64,000 bases of DNA from Limnanthes douglasii subsp. nivea (GCA_036936605.1 JAUPFV010000002.1:340196654-340260653); one strand, 5' to 3'. Positions 48,664 through 60,001 are shown, counted from the stretch's first letter. The notes: generated by a model from the letters alone, not told the origin. Program-made: numbers and translations.

Positions 48664-48671
48664 AATTTATA
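48664..48671 (-). promoter_or_regulatory. TATA box of the Gypsy-2 antisense gene
   Basis: Minus strand TATAAATT, 104 bp before the ATG at 48567. The motif and spacing match Gypsy-1. Confidence 0.6.
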
Positions 48672-48999
48672 GTAAACCTCAAAAAAGAAGTCTTGATTCC
48701 TAGGAGAATTCGAAAAGATTAGCAATGATTAAAAAGACGACGCTGATGTCACCTTCATTAATGAAGAGGTTACTTTTCAGGAAAGATGGGTGCGAAATTC
48801 AAGGTGAAAAAGCGGCTAAAGCAAGGAACCAAAGAGCGACACGTGTCCCATGAAATTTGGCAAAAAACCATTTAGATTCACAGAGCTTTTTTCAGTCCGG
48901 ATAAAACCACAACTCAATTCGAAAGATCTGTTCGGATAAAACTTCCACTGACAACAGACTGTTTTTCAGGTTTTGACAAAGGTATTTGAACAAACACCT

Positions 49000-49009
49000 A
49001 AAAAAGGGG
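49000..49009 (+). other. Gypsy-2 polypurine tract
   Basis: AAAAAAGGGG, 4 bp before the 3' LTR start at 49014. Confidence 0.8.
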
Positions 49010-49013
49010 CTAC

Positions 49014-49421
49014 TGATGAGTCCGGATTCTGTTACATCTTCGGACAGGGACAGTTCGGACAAAGACCATCTAACCGGACAGAGCAGTTCGAACACCTTAT
49101 CTATTGGACTGTTCGAACTAGGACTAAAGTACTTAAAAACCTAATCACTTCTTGACTGAGCTACCTGCTTTACTACTAAGAACTCATGGGTCCTTAAACT
49201 TGACCCGAGTCCATTAAACATGACCCGAAAGCCCATAAGGCCCAAATGTAAAGGTATAAATACCCAACCACCAACATTAAATGAGGGTAATGAAAATTAA
49301 ATACAACCAGGCTGCTTAATTCTCCCTCTACTCTCTACTTAAACATTAAATACTTACAAACTTCCACAAAACACCAAACAAAAGTTACGATCTTACCCTC
49401 AGACGAAAATAAACTTCACCA
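49014..49421 (+). repeat. Gypsy-2 3' LTR with a 20-bp internal insertion
   Basis: It matches the 5' LTR apart from about 11 substitutions and about 20 extra bases near 49200-49225, where TGACCCGA and its left flank are repeated. Confidence 0.93.
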
Positions 49422-49426
49422 GATTT

Positions 49427-50065
49427 TACTGACTTAAACAAATCGTGTCTAAAATATGCTTTCCCATTACCGCATATTTATGAGTTGGTGGATGCTGCCT
49501 CAAGAAATTAATTTTTTTTATTTATGGATGCTTATTCTTGATATAATCAAATTTCTATGCATCATTCCGATGAAGAGGTTACACATTTTCAGACCAAAAG
49601 AGAATTATATTGTTACAGAGTTATACTTTTTGCTTTAAAGAATATAGGAGAAACTTATCAACGGTTGGTTAGTCAAATTTTTGATTTTTTTTTGGATTAG
49701 AACATGGAAACATACATAGACAACATGATAGTAAAAAACAAAGTAGTGAATATTAGCAGATCGAAGTATTGTTTGCAAATTTTGGGAAGTTGAAGCAATT
49801 TAATCTTAAGCTTAACCCTTTATAATGCTCTTTCGGTGTTAGAATTGGAACTTTTCTCGTTTATGAGGTTAGTAGAAATGGTATTGAAGCCGATCCTGAG
49901 AAATTGCAGGCATTTTTGAATATGGAGCTACCAATGATAGTTAAAGAGTTCCAGAGATTGACAGGGAGTTTAGCAGTATTATCAAGATTCATATTTAAGG
50001 CCTCTAATAGAAGTCACATATTTTTTAAAGTGCTTAAAGGAGCAAAAAAGTTTAGTAAATGGATT
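49427..50065 (+). pseudogene. Gypsy-3: older Ty3/gypsy element, RT part (right of Gypsy-2)
   Basis: RT sequence resumes in frame directly after the target duplicate: ACTGACTTAAAC, then AFPLPHIYELVDAAS, ALKNIGETYQRLVSQIF and the catalytic region YIDNMIVKN (about 49713-49739), where the usual box is YIDDM. It then decays towards an RNase H start and stops at a junction with a copia fragment at about 50066. Confidence 0.75.
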
Positions 50066-50066
50066 T

Positions 50067-50195
50067 AACAAGTTCTCACTAGAACACACGTACAAGAACG
50101 ATATGAATCCACTCTAAATTAAGTTTCTAGCGTACTTATGTATTCGACTTATATGTCGAGATTTTCTATTAATTCTTTATTTAATCACTTTACTT
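50067..50195 (-). pseudogene. Short copia RNase H fragment
   Basis: It is collinear with about 36233-36345; both share GTTCTCACTAGAACACACGTA and CCACTCTAAATTAAGT. Confidence 0.6.
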
Positions 50196-51427
50196 TAGAT
50201 ATTCCCACTTTAAAGAGTTGCAAAATAATATTTTTTACAACGGTATGTTTAATATGATGTAAATAATGGTAATTATTGATCTGTACTTTCTTTTGTGGGT
50301 AAATACACTTTTGTTGCAAATTCGTTATAAGCTCGTTGTTAATAATACTCAACTTTGCGTCGGATTTGATGGTTGATTGCAAAAGACTGTTTCACCAGTA
50401 GTGATTATAGATTCCTATCATATGCGGGGAAACTACAACTAATTAAGATGATATTTGTGTCACGTCAAGTTTACTAAAACTCTATATTAATTATTGTTTT
50501 AAATACTACGAATGATCTTAGGCAGTTCCCATAAAATGGGCATGAAATAAAGAATACTAAGTCTAATTTTTCTTGGGAGGAAATTATGATTTATAGAAAA
50601 TAAAAACTAGGAATTTATGATACGAAAACAAATTTGTTGCGCTCAAAAGACTTTATGATGAAATTATCAATAAACCTAATTCTATTTGGTAGATATAGAA
50701 GAGGCTCAACACCCAAAACCTTTGGAGTTTAAAGTGTCCTCATAATCTTGCGTGTATAAGAAGGCTTTCAATTAAGGAATATTAAAAATATATATATTTA
50801 TGCATAAAGCTAACACGCATTAATTATGAATCATCCTATATAGTACGAAATAAATACTTAAAGGATGAAACCATGGTCAGAATACTTAAAGGATAAAGCT
50901 ATGGTCAGATTTTATGAATTTGATGATCTTTTGTTCCTGATTCTGATTTTCTTATATTTTGTAACCTGATCATTTTATTGATCATCCAATTATGAAAAAA
51001 CAAAATATGATATTTTATTTCTAGTTAATATTTTAAATATGTAAGTTTTTTTTCTCAAATGACGTATAGTGATAGTGAGATAAAAAATCACTTAACAAGT
51101 TAGTCGTTAAATGTAAGGTATAAAGAAGATAAAAAAGACAAACAAAATGAGATCTTGATAAACTTGAACACTTGTATTTATTTTATAAGAAGGATTACAA
51201 TTGCTATAATTCTATGTTTCCACTATTCACTCTAACTTTCACTTTTTTTGTTGAATGATTACAATACCCTTTATTTAGGAACTTAGTAATGGTGGTAGAT
51301 AAAATATCTTCCGATTGGTTCAACCTTTTTTGGCCTCATGTCTGCTTTCTCAGATTCATGTACATTCTTTTGACTGCATTATTGTATGATGTCAGATGAT
51401 TTATCTATACGGTGTAAAATACTTTAA
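50196..51427 (+). repeat. Dispersed repeat R1, copy 2 (uninterrupted)
   Basis: It is collinear with 19700-20726 followed by 31117-31316. It lacks any insertion at the point (about 51230) where Gypsy-1 sits in copy 1, so it represents the empty site. No coding content recognised. Confidence 0.85.
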
Positions 51428-52560
51428 ATTTATGGGGTCAGACACGATTTTCGTACTGTTAATGGAGAAAATAAAAAAGAAACTCGCTCGATGTCGCCAG
51501 GCGTTCCTTAAGTGCTAGGCTCTATTCGGCCTAACATCGAAGCATGATAAACCGTGGTTAAACGAAGTGATTGGTTGTGACGACCTACCTTTGGGTCGGG
51601 GGCATCAACCTTGTTCGATCGAAGTTCGACCATAATGGCCGAGCTACTAGTCGTGTCCTAGCGCGTTCTCAAAATATTCCATGTGCTTGGTCATGGTGGC
51701 CAATCTAGGAATTGTGCGCAAGAGGAAGACCCTTGGTAAATAGATGCTTCGTCATCAAGGCAAAGATTTCTATTCTTGTCTTAATATACGACCAGTCATG
51801 ACCATATACTTGGTGGTGGTGCTTTGATCGTGCACAAGCGCATAACCACGTGACCAAGCATGACCGTATGCTTAGTTATGGTGGCAAATGAAAGAGTCGT
51901 GCACAAGCTTACTATTCTTAGAAATTTGATGCTAGGCTACCATGGCCAAGCATCCTAGTAGCACCCTAGCACGCGACCATGTATAATTTTTTCTTGACCA
52001 TGATGACCAAGGTAGGGTTCCCAATCAAGCACATGACACTTTGTCAATGGTTACTTGGCTTTGATGCCCAAGAATCTTAGTCGTGCTCTAGTGTATGACC
52101 ATGCATGACCATATACTTGGCCAGGATGGCAAAGCTAGAGGTTGTGCACGAGTGCACAACCATTGGTTAATGTATGCTTGGCCTAATGCCTCAAAGGGCG
52201 CCAACTTACATCGCAAAGGTTCCCATGCGTAGTTAGAATTTATTTTAAAGAAGCAAGGTTCAAGTTTTATAATTTCACATGGTATATTGTTTGCGTCCTA
52301 TAGAGGGGGTATATCATGCCATATCAGTAACTCCTTCCTCTCTATTACTTCTGTGCATATCACTGTAGTGCCATAGTCTTGTGATAACTTCTCGTTGATT
52401 CACGCTTAATTTCCTTCTAACGGCTCTAGCATGCTTTACTATCATCTTTTTTCATAACCGTACCCTTTCTCTACTGATTTGCTAATTTATTATTAAAGAA
52501 GTTCTCGGTCTAGCTTATACCATACTACGATAAAGACAGGGGGTTGAGGAGGAGACTTGT
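51428..52560. repeat. GC-richer segment with recurring CATGACCATATACTTGG-like words
   Basis: Composition changes abruptly at about 51430. Words such as GACCATGCATGACCATATAC, TTGGTCATGGTGGC, GTGCACAAGCGCATAACCA and CTTGGCC recur irregularly every 60-120 bp. There are no ORFs. It resembles the diverged internal repeats of some gypsy LTRs and lies next to a gypsy integrase remnant, but I could not define LTR ends. Confidence 0.45.
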
Positions 52561-52595
52561 GTAAAAAAAAGCTCGAATCATATTTATCTTTAATA

Positions 52596-52597
<2 letters not shown>

Positions 52598-52629
<32 letters not shown>
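52598..52629. repeat. (TA)n microsatellite
   Basis: About 16 TA units. Confidence 0.9.
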
Positions 52630-52632
<3 letters not shown>

Positions 52633-52679
52633 ATTCAATTAGATACAATAAGTCAAGAAGTCTAAGTATAATATAAGCG

Positions 52680-53560
52680 CATATGTTCTATTTTTAGGGT
52701 TTGTAGATCCTATTATCTTTCATGTCTTCCAACCAATAGGTCATTTGTCGGTTGCATTCGGTTACCCGATATGGTCCTTCCCAAATAGGTGCTAACTTTC
52801 CATATTCTGGTTGTTGGATTTGTTGAAATACATGTCGAAACATGAGCTCTCGAAATTTGACAGGTGTTGGCTTCAACTTTAAGTTGTACCTTCACTCGAT
52901 CTTCTATTTCAAAACGAATTCCATTAGGTGTAATTCATTACGGCGCTGGTCCAACAAGTCAAGGTTGACCCATCGTCCTTATTCATTAGGGTTTCTCTTA
53001 TATTTTAAGATGCCGGAAATTATGGCCCTGATTTCCACTAGTACCACGACCTCCGCCCCGTAGGTAAGATAGAAATAAGTTTTGTCGGTCGGGTCTCGCA
53101 AGATAGTTTGATACGTCCAAACTATTTGTGATAGCATCTCCGACTAGTTTTATCTTTATGTTTCCTATACTCTTCTTCAAGATATCCATAATCGTGCAGT
53201 TGGTCTTCTCCATATGCTCATTTACCTATGGGTGGTAGGGCACATATAAATGATGGTGGGCTCATACTTGAGGAAACATTCTTTCATCTTCTCATTGTCA
53301 AACTACAGCCCGTTGTCAGAAATAATAATTCTCGAGATTCTGAAACAACATACTATATGTTTTTTTATAGACTTCCTAATCTCTTCCCCTCTAGTTTGGT
53401 TTAGGTCTCCCACCTCGAACCATTTGGTAAAATAGTCAATTGAGAAGATTACAAACCTGGCGTTGCCGTATCCGGAAATGAGGGAACCTACAAAACTTAG
53501 GCCTAATAATTGAACGAACACACCCTTACAGTTACAACCAATCCATTAATCCGAACATGG
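52680..53560 (-). pseudogene. Ty3/gypsy integrase remnant
   Basis: On the minus strand the core FVIFSIDYFTKWFEVGDL (about 53425-53480) and RIIISDNGL (about 53303-53330) are followed by a degenerate stretch with YGAEVVV (about 53050). The C-terminal YGKLAPIWEGPYRV block lies near 52760-52805. Frameshifts occur in several places. It is a different lineage from the Tat elements above. Confidence 0.75.
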
Positions 53561-53571
53561 GTAATAACTCA

Positions 53572-53654
53572 AATCTCCAAACCTACCTGAATTTCTCCAC
53601 CAATTTGCTTGCATATTGGTCTAATAACTCAAATCTCCAAACCTACCTTAATTT
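53572..53654. repeat. Short direct repeat, 60-bp spacing
   Basis: TAATAACTCAAATCTCCAAA and the following bases occur at 53572 and again at 53632. Confidence 0.8.
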
Positions 53655-53946
53655 AGCTTTGGATTTTGAATGTATGAGGAAAACATGTTTTTTGGTTGAG
53701 ACTCTACTTATTTAGTCTCGTGAGAAGCTCGTCGTTCTAACTTGAGCTTCATTATTAGTTAACAACCATACATGATTCAGCTTAACAACTATGCTAGGAT
53801 ACAGGTAGTCACTAGCTCTTTCGCTCTGGATCCTCAAGTGCCTATAAGCCTGAAGACAAATGCTGGTAAAAACTATAAAAATATGCACTGAGGACCCAAT
53901 TCAGCATAGTAAGCATAAAAATCATACAAAAGAACCCCTCATGATT

Positions 53947-54667
53947 TTAGTAATAAAAATATTCAATACAACATACATTTGTTACATATTCCAGTGCTGA
54001 AAACTCCATAAGCCACCGCGGAGCCAATCCAACATAGTAAGCTGATAAATATGACAAAAAGGAGCTCTCAAGTTCTACGTAATAATCATCGTTACTATAT
54101 CTATCAAACTCAGCAACATCAATCATTTCAAACACCCTCTTTAGCATAACCTTTTCAACTGAAATTTCCTTGCGTTGTTATCTGACCTACATACACATTG
54201 AAGATAATAAACATTGTCGCCTTGTCGACTGCAAATAAATCTATAAATTATATAAAAAGAGTTTGCGACTCTTCTCTCGTGTATTCTAAAATACAATTAT
54301 ACCCTCAACTCAAATAATATGTAAGTATAAGAGCATCATAATACACGTCATTACTGTCACAACTTCGCCAAGTATATCGAATAACCTCCTAAGAACGTAG
54401 CAAAAATAAACAAAAAATAATATCAAGAGTACAAGTTCGTATTACCAAAACCACGTTAGATTTAAAATCGCAACGTACCAAATCATGGAAGCAGCCAACA
54501 ACAAATTTTTCAAAGGAATAAAGATGACTATTTAGACAAAGAAAGCGACCCTCAAGGTGACGAAGTATCTGACATATCAATCTCCCTATTGCCTTGTAAC
54601 TAGACCACTTTGAGTCAAATTCTATGAGAAGATCAACACCCGTCTTATTCACCAATGATGGTAACAC
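53947..54667 (-). pseudogene. Cullin-like gene fragment
   Basis: Two exon-like blocks lie on the minus strand. The first (54445-54667, after acceptor TTTCAG, before donor GTAATA) starts VLPSLVNKTG. It has the cullin-repeat pattern seen in CUL1-type proteins: KWSSYKAIGRLICQILRHLE, then CFHDLV. The second (about 53947-54170, after a TTTCAG acceptor) reads VMLKRVFEMI, then FDRYSNDDYYVELESSFLS and YYVGLAPRWL. This parallels the next cullin segment (ALLKNVLDIFVEIG, then the YYSRKASSWI region). Flanking exons and the C-terminal cullin domain are not visible, and Copia-2 sits 25 bp upstream of the first acceptor. I infer a decayed or truncated cullin paralogue, as often seen in plants. Confidence 0.55.
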
Positions 54668-54692
54668 CTGAAACACTTGGGTTTATTTATTT

Positions 54693-55094
54693 TGTTGTGA
54701 ATGAGTCGAATAGTGCTTTGATAGTGTATTGTGTCTGGCAGTACAGTTTTGTGTCTATGATAGTGATATTGTGTCTTGACAGTGTACTTTTTCCGGCAGT
54801 ACACATAAGTGTTGTGGCAATATCATTGCTAGTCTTGTGGTATGAGCCAATTAGGCCCATTATCTAATAAGTTATATTTATTTCCTATAAATAGACTAAT
54901 ATGGCTACACAAAAAGAGAATCTGAAATTTGTAACCCTTTTCTATCATAGTGAAACGCTTTTCTCTCGCGGTGCCCGTTGACGTAGACATTTATCGAACC
55001 ACATTAAATATTTTTTTCTTTTCGTTACTGTTCTTTATTTCACTTGTGTTCTGTGCTTGAGCCATTTGTGATAAATTGCATCGTGATTTATACA
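54693..55094 (+). repeat. Copia-2 5' LTR
   Basis: It starts TGTTGTGAATGAG, contains TTCCTATAAATAGACTA (TATA box) and ends TTTATACA just before the primer-binding site. Confidence 0.9.
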
Positions 55095-55099
55095 AAAAT

Positions 55100-55111
55100 T
55101 GGTATCAGAGC
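55100..55111 (+). other. Copia-2 primer-binding site
   Basis: TGGTATCAGAGC, complementary to the 3' end of plant initiator Met-tRNA. Confidence 0.85.
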
Positions 55112-55142
55112 CATGTGGTGAAATTAAAGCTTTTGTAATTAT

Positions 55143-56050
55143 GGTTTCATAATAACGTCTACAACAACAAAATACATGATTAAAAAAATTGATGGGGGAT
55201 CCAGCTTTGCGTTGTGGAAGATTAATCTGAAATCTTAATTGGTACTGCAAAGGCTGTCGAGAATAAGTTACCAGAAGAGGTGAAAGAAGAGGAGAAGCAA
55301 GATCTTCAAGAAATGGCTTTGTGATGGATTGTAATGAGTGTGAAAGACAATGTGCTTTGCAAGATTAATGGTAAGAAGACTGCTTCCTGCGCATGGAAGA
55401 AGCTATGAGATCTTTATTCAGAGAAATCAGTAGTAAACTGATTATACTTGAAGAAGTGTTTATACGATTTCAAATTGAAAGAAGTTATGTCCATAACTAA
55501 GCACTTAGATAATTTTCAACCAATTATAATGGACTTGGAGAACATAGATTTCAATATTGAGGATGGGGATCAAGCTTTGTTTGTATTGAGATCGTTACTA
55601 GCTCCCTATGAAAACTTCGTAGATACCATAATGTATGGTAATGATAAGTTATCGCTAGCAGATATCAAAGGGGCACTGCAATTAAAGGAGATAAGACAGT
55701 TGCAGCCACATAATTAAGTTGAAGGGGAAGGTCTTATGACTAGGGGAAAATCTAGAAGCAAAACGTGTTCTTTAAGAAGGAAAAACTGGAGGTCCAAATC
55801 AAAGGTAAAGAACTCAAACTATTATGAATGTGGTGAGCAGGGTCATTGCATGAGATATTGTCCTAAACTGAATGGTAAGAAGGGAAATCAAAAGGAAAAT
55901 GCAACAAACATTGTTGAAGGTGTGCACGATTTCGACGATAGTGAAAACAGTGGTAGAGAAGATGTATTGTCCGTGAGTTCAGACTGTAGGAAAAAATATT
56001 GGGTACTCGATACTGGTGCTACATATCACATGTGCCAGTTTAAGCAATAG
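55143..56050 (+). pseudogene. Copia-2 gag and protease, broken
   Basis: The gag UBN2-type block is at 55448-55717, with DLENIDFNIEDGDQALFVL. The zinc knuckle (about 55821-55860) reads YYECGEQGHCMRYC, with Tyr in place of its first Cys. The protease site YWVLDTGATYHMC is at 55999-56037. Stops occur near 55145, 55235 and 56048. Confidence 0.8.
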
Positions 56051-56140
56051 TTTGATACTTACAAGCCAATGTAGGAAACTGTCTATTTAGGGAACAATCA
56101 TCCATTCACTATTGGTGGTATCGGTAACGTTAGAATCAGA

Positions 56141-57735
56141 ATGTTTGACGAGATTGTTAGAATCTTGACAGACTGGCATGTTCCTGAGTTAATGAGAAAC
56201 CTGACTTCTCTTGGGGAACTAGACTATTGGGGTTACAAGTACCATGCAGAAGACGATGTAATCAAAGTGATAAAAGGCTCAATGGTGTGCATGAAAAGCA
56301 GTTTGCAAGCGGGTCTCTACATTCTCCACGGGAGTGTTGTTATGGGCGTTGCTCAAGTAACACCATCAGGGAGTAATAGCCAAGGTAGGCAGGATCATAA
56401 TCAGTTGTGACATTGGCATCTTGGTCACATGAGTGACAGAGGATTAGCTGTTTAGGGAAAGAGAGATTTGATGAAAGGGTATAAAGTTGAATCATTAAGA
56501 TTTTGTGAGCATTGTGTGTTTGGTAAACAAACTAGAGTCAAATTCAAAAAATCGGTTGTAAGAGAGACTAAAGGGACAGTGGACTATATTCACTCAGATC
56601 TTTAGGGTCCAAACAGAATTCCATCAAAGAGCGGAGCCAGATACTACATGAGTTGGATTGATGATTATTCAAGTTGTGACATTGGCGTCTTGGTCACATG
56701 AGTGACAAAGGATTAGCTGTTTTGGGAAAGAAAGATTTGTTGAAAGGGTATAAAGTAGAATCATTGAGATTTTGTGAGCATTGTGTGTTTGGTAAACAAA
56801 CTAGAATCATAATCAGCTGTGACATTGGCGTTTTGGTTACATGAGTGATAGAGGATTAACTGTTTTTCGAAAGAGAGATTTGTTGAAAGGGTGTAAAGTA
56901 AAATCATTGAGATTTTGTGAGAATTGTGTGTTTGGTAAACAAACTAGATTCAAATTCAAAAAATCGGCTGTAAGAGAGACTAAATGGACAGTGGACTACA
57001 TTCACTCAGATCTTTAGAGTCCAAACAGAATTCCATCAAAGAGCAGAGCCAGATACTACATGAGTTGGATTGATGATTTTTTAAGGATGGTGTGGGTTTA
57101 TTTTCTAAAAACGAAAAATGAGACATATTCAACCTTTGTCAAATGGAAGATGATGATTAAGAAGCAAACAAGAAGAAAAATTAAACGTCTTAAGACAGAT
57201 ACTAAGTTAGAATATTGCAGTCATGAGTTCAACGAGTTTTGCGAAGTTGAGGGAATAGTGCGCCATCACACTTATTCTAGAACATGAAAACTGAATGGGG
57301 TCGTAGAAAGAATGAACATAACCTTTTGTGACAAGGCACAAAGCATGCTCTCACATTCCGACGTGGGAAAGGATTTTTGGGCTGAAGGTATCAATACAAC
57401 GTGTAACTTGGTGAATCGGTCTCCATCAACGACTATTCATTGTAAAACTCTTTTTGAGATTTGGTCTGGATCGTCGGCTGATTACGAACATTTGAGGGTG
57501 TTCGGTTGTCATGCGTATGCTCATGTGAGAGATTGTAAGCTTGAGCCGAGGGTAAAGAGGTGCATATTCTTAGGATATGCTACTGGAGTGAAGGGATATA
57601 GGTTATGTGTACCTCTCCACAGTCTCCAGGTTTTCTCATCAGTAGGGACGTTATTTTTAACGAGTTTGCTTTGATAGACAGTCAGAAGAAAGTAGCAGAA
57701 ATGGTCAAATCTGGATCGGACGTGAGTAAACATGC
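56141..57735 (+). pseudogene. Copia-2 integrase with triplicated zinc-binding region
   Basis: The GAG-pre-integrase and H-H-C-C zinc finger (HLGHMSDRGL and CEHCVFGKQTR) occur three times, in units 56406-56674, 56675-56817 and 56818 to about 57080. The integrase core follows (MSWIDDFLRMVWVYF at 57060, with later core residues degenerate), then VFGCHAYAHVRD and LGYATGVKGYRL to 57674. Stops lie in each unit, for example in HSDL-TAG at about 56603 and 57015. Confidence 0.8.
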
Positions 57736-57779
57736 GGAGCTTGAAGTATAATCAGTTCCTAGCATGTCCAATAATTCAA

Positions 57780-59545
57780 GCAGTTTTGAGGTGGATCCGG
57801 AATCAGGAGGTGAAGCGTCTGCCTCAGATGATAATGACGATGATGCGCCCGAACCAGAACAACAACCTTATAGCATAACATTGGGCAGAGACAAAAGATA
57901 TATAAGAATAAAAGGTATGCGAATCTAGTTGCATATGCTATGTCAGTTGCAGAAGAAATTGAGATGCAGGAACCTAGTAGCTACAGAGAAGCTATAGCGA
58001 GTTCAGCGGCAGATCGATGGATTGGTACTATGGGGGAAGAGATTGAATCTCTTCATAAGAATCAAACATGGAAGCTTGTTGACTTTCCTAAAGTACATAA
58101 GGTAGTAGGCAATAAATGGGTGTTCAAGAAAAAGGAAGGTAATCCAGGGGTTGATGCATCTCGATTCAAGGCAAGACTGGTCGTTAAGGTTTTTACTCAA
58201 AGGGAAGAAATCGACTTCAATGAAGTGTTTTCTCCAGTGGTGAAGCATAGTTCGATTCAAGTTTTGTTAGCCATGTTATTTTGAAAGATTTAAAGCTCGA
58301 GCAGTTGGATGTGAAGACTGCGTTTCTACATGGTGAATTGGAGGAGCAAATCTACATGAGATAACCAGAGGGATTTATCGAACCTACTATGGAGGATAAA
58401 GTTTGTCTACTGAAAAGTCATTGTATGGTTTGAAATAGTCACCTAGACAATGGTACAAACATTTTGATACATTCATGGTGCCAAAAGGGTTCACGAGAAG
58501 TCCATATGATAGTTGTGTGTATCATCAAAAGATGTCAGAACATTCTTATGTTTATTTGTTGTTGTATGTGGATGATATGCTTATTGCTGCTTGTAGTATG
58601 TTACACATTGTGCAAATAAAAAAATCAGCTTATTGCCGAGTTTGAGATGAAGGATCTGAGTAGAGCAAAGGAGATTCTTGGTATGGGGATTATCAGGGAC
58701 AGAAATGTATGATCATTACACTTGTCTCAACGAAGCTATATTGATAAAGTGTTACAACGATTCAACATGTTTGATGCTAAGGCAGTTAACATTCCGTTTA
58801 CTACTCATTTCAAGTTGTCTGCAAGAGGAGCGGCCAAGAATGATGCTGAGTTGGAACAGATGTCGAAGGTTCCATATGCAAGTGCAGTTGGTAGTATCAT
58901 GTATGCGATGGTATGCACACGTCCTGATATTTCATATGCAGTTAGTGTAGTTAGCAGGTGCATGGGATGTCATGGGAAAGAACACTGGCAGGCATTGAAA
59001 TGAATACTTCGGTATCTTAAGAATACTCTGAACATTGGCTTAACTTTTAACAAGAGCGATATTGGTGGATCGCTGAATAATGTTACATGATCAGTGGTTG
59101 GTTTTGTTGATTCTGATTTTGCAAGTGATATGGATAAAAAAAGATCTCTGACAGGATATATATTTACTATATCTGGGAGTGCGATCAATTGGAAAGCACA
59201 GTTGCAAGCTACTGTAGCTTTGTCTACAACAGAGGCATAGTACATGGCGGTAACAGAAGTAGTTAAAGAGACAATATGGTTGCAAGGTTTGGTGTCCGAT
59301 TTGAGCTTAGATATGACTACTATAAAAGTGTTTGTGACAGTCAAAGCGCCATACACCTTACAGAGAACCAAATGTACCATGAGCGTACAAAACACATAGA
59401 TGTCAGGTATCTTTTTATTCGTGATATAATATCAAAGAGAATTGCTGATGTGAAGAAAGTGTCTACACACGATAATCCAGCAGATATAATGACCAAAGCA
59501 ATATTAGTTCGAAAGTTTAGGGAGTGCCTAAACTTGATTGAGTGA
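57780..59545 (+). pseudogene. Copia-2 reverse transcriptase and RNase H, broken
   Basis: RT starts at about 57940 with MQEPSSYREAI and NKWVFKKKEG. Its catalytic box LLYVDDMLIA is near 58561-58590. RNase H contains VGFVDSDFASDMDKKRSLTG (about 59100) and ends with DNPADIMTKAI (about 59470-59503). Stops and frame changes are frequent between 58282 and 58720. Confidence 0.8.
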
Positions 59546-59621
59546 ATGCCTTAGGGGCATTTAAGAAGATAAGTTTCTTTGTTGATAGTGAAGAAATGAT
59601 ATTCGTCTCAATGAGAAAATT

Positions 59622-59996
59622 TGTTATGAACGAGTCGAATAGTGCCCCGACACTACAGTTTTGTGTATGTGATAGTGATATTGTGCCTTGACAGTGTATT
59701 GTGTTTGAGTGCAAATAAGTGTTGTGACAGTATCATTGTTAGTCTTGTGGTGTGAGACAATTAGGCTCATTATCTTGCAAGCTCTATTTATTCCCTATAA
59801 ATAGACTAGTAGGACTACAATTTTTTTTTTGAAAAATATAACCCTTTTTTATCATAGTGAAACACTTTTCTCTCGCGGCGCCCGTAGACGTAGACAATTG
59901 TCGAACCACGTTAAATCTTATTCTTTTATTTATTGTTCTTTGTTTCACTTGTGTTATGTGCTTGAGCCCTTTGTGATTAATTACATCGTGATTTCA
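59622..59996 (+). repeat. Copia-2 3' LTR
   Basis: It starts TGTTATGAACGAG and ends GATTTCA, followed by the TATTT target duplicate. It is shorter than the 5' LTR because of an internal deletion near 59645. Confidence 0.9.
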
Positions 59997-60001
59997 TATT
60001 T

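Larger units (their letters stand above)
41086..49421 (+). mobile_element. Gypsy-2: Tat-type Ty3/gypsy element, 8.34 kb deletion derivative
   Basis: The LTRs are 41086-41473 (388 bp) and 49014-49421 (408 bp), with target duplication GATTT (41081-41085 and 49422-49426). It has the same layout as Gypsy-1, including dual RNase H, spacer and antisense gene. The gag core, protease and start of RT are missing through an internal deletion near 42180. The LTRs differ by about 11 substitutions plus one 20-bp insertion, so it is younger than Gypsy-1. It lies inside the RT domain of an older gypsy element. Confidence 0.95.
54693..59996 (+). mobile_element. Copia-2: full-length Ty1/copia retrotransposon, Tork/TNT1-like, 5.3 kb, defective
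   Basis: The LTRs are 54693-55094 (402 bp) and 59622-59996 (375 bp), both starting TGTTRTGAAYGAGTCGAATA. The target duplication TATTT is at 54688-54692 and 59997-60001. The primer-binding site TGGTATCAGAGC (55100-55111) fits initiator Met-tRNA. Gag, protease, integrase, RT and RNase H follow in copia order. Numerous stops and the visibly diverged LTRs show it is old. Confidence 0.93.

Noticed and set aside
53250..53435. Plus-strand ORF of 61 codons
   Set aside because: Shadow of the minus-strand gypsy integrase core.
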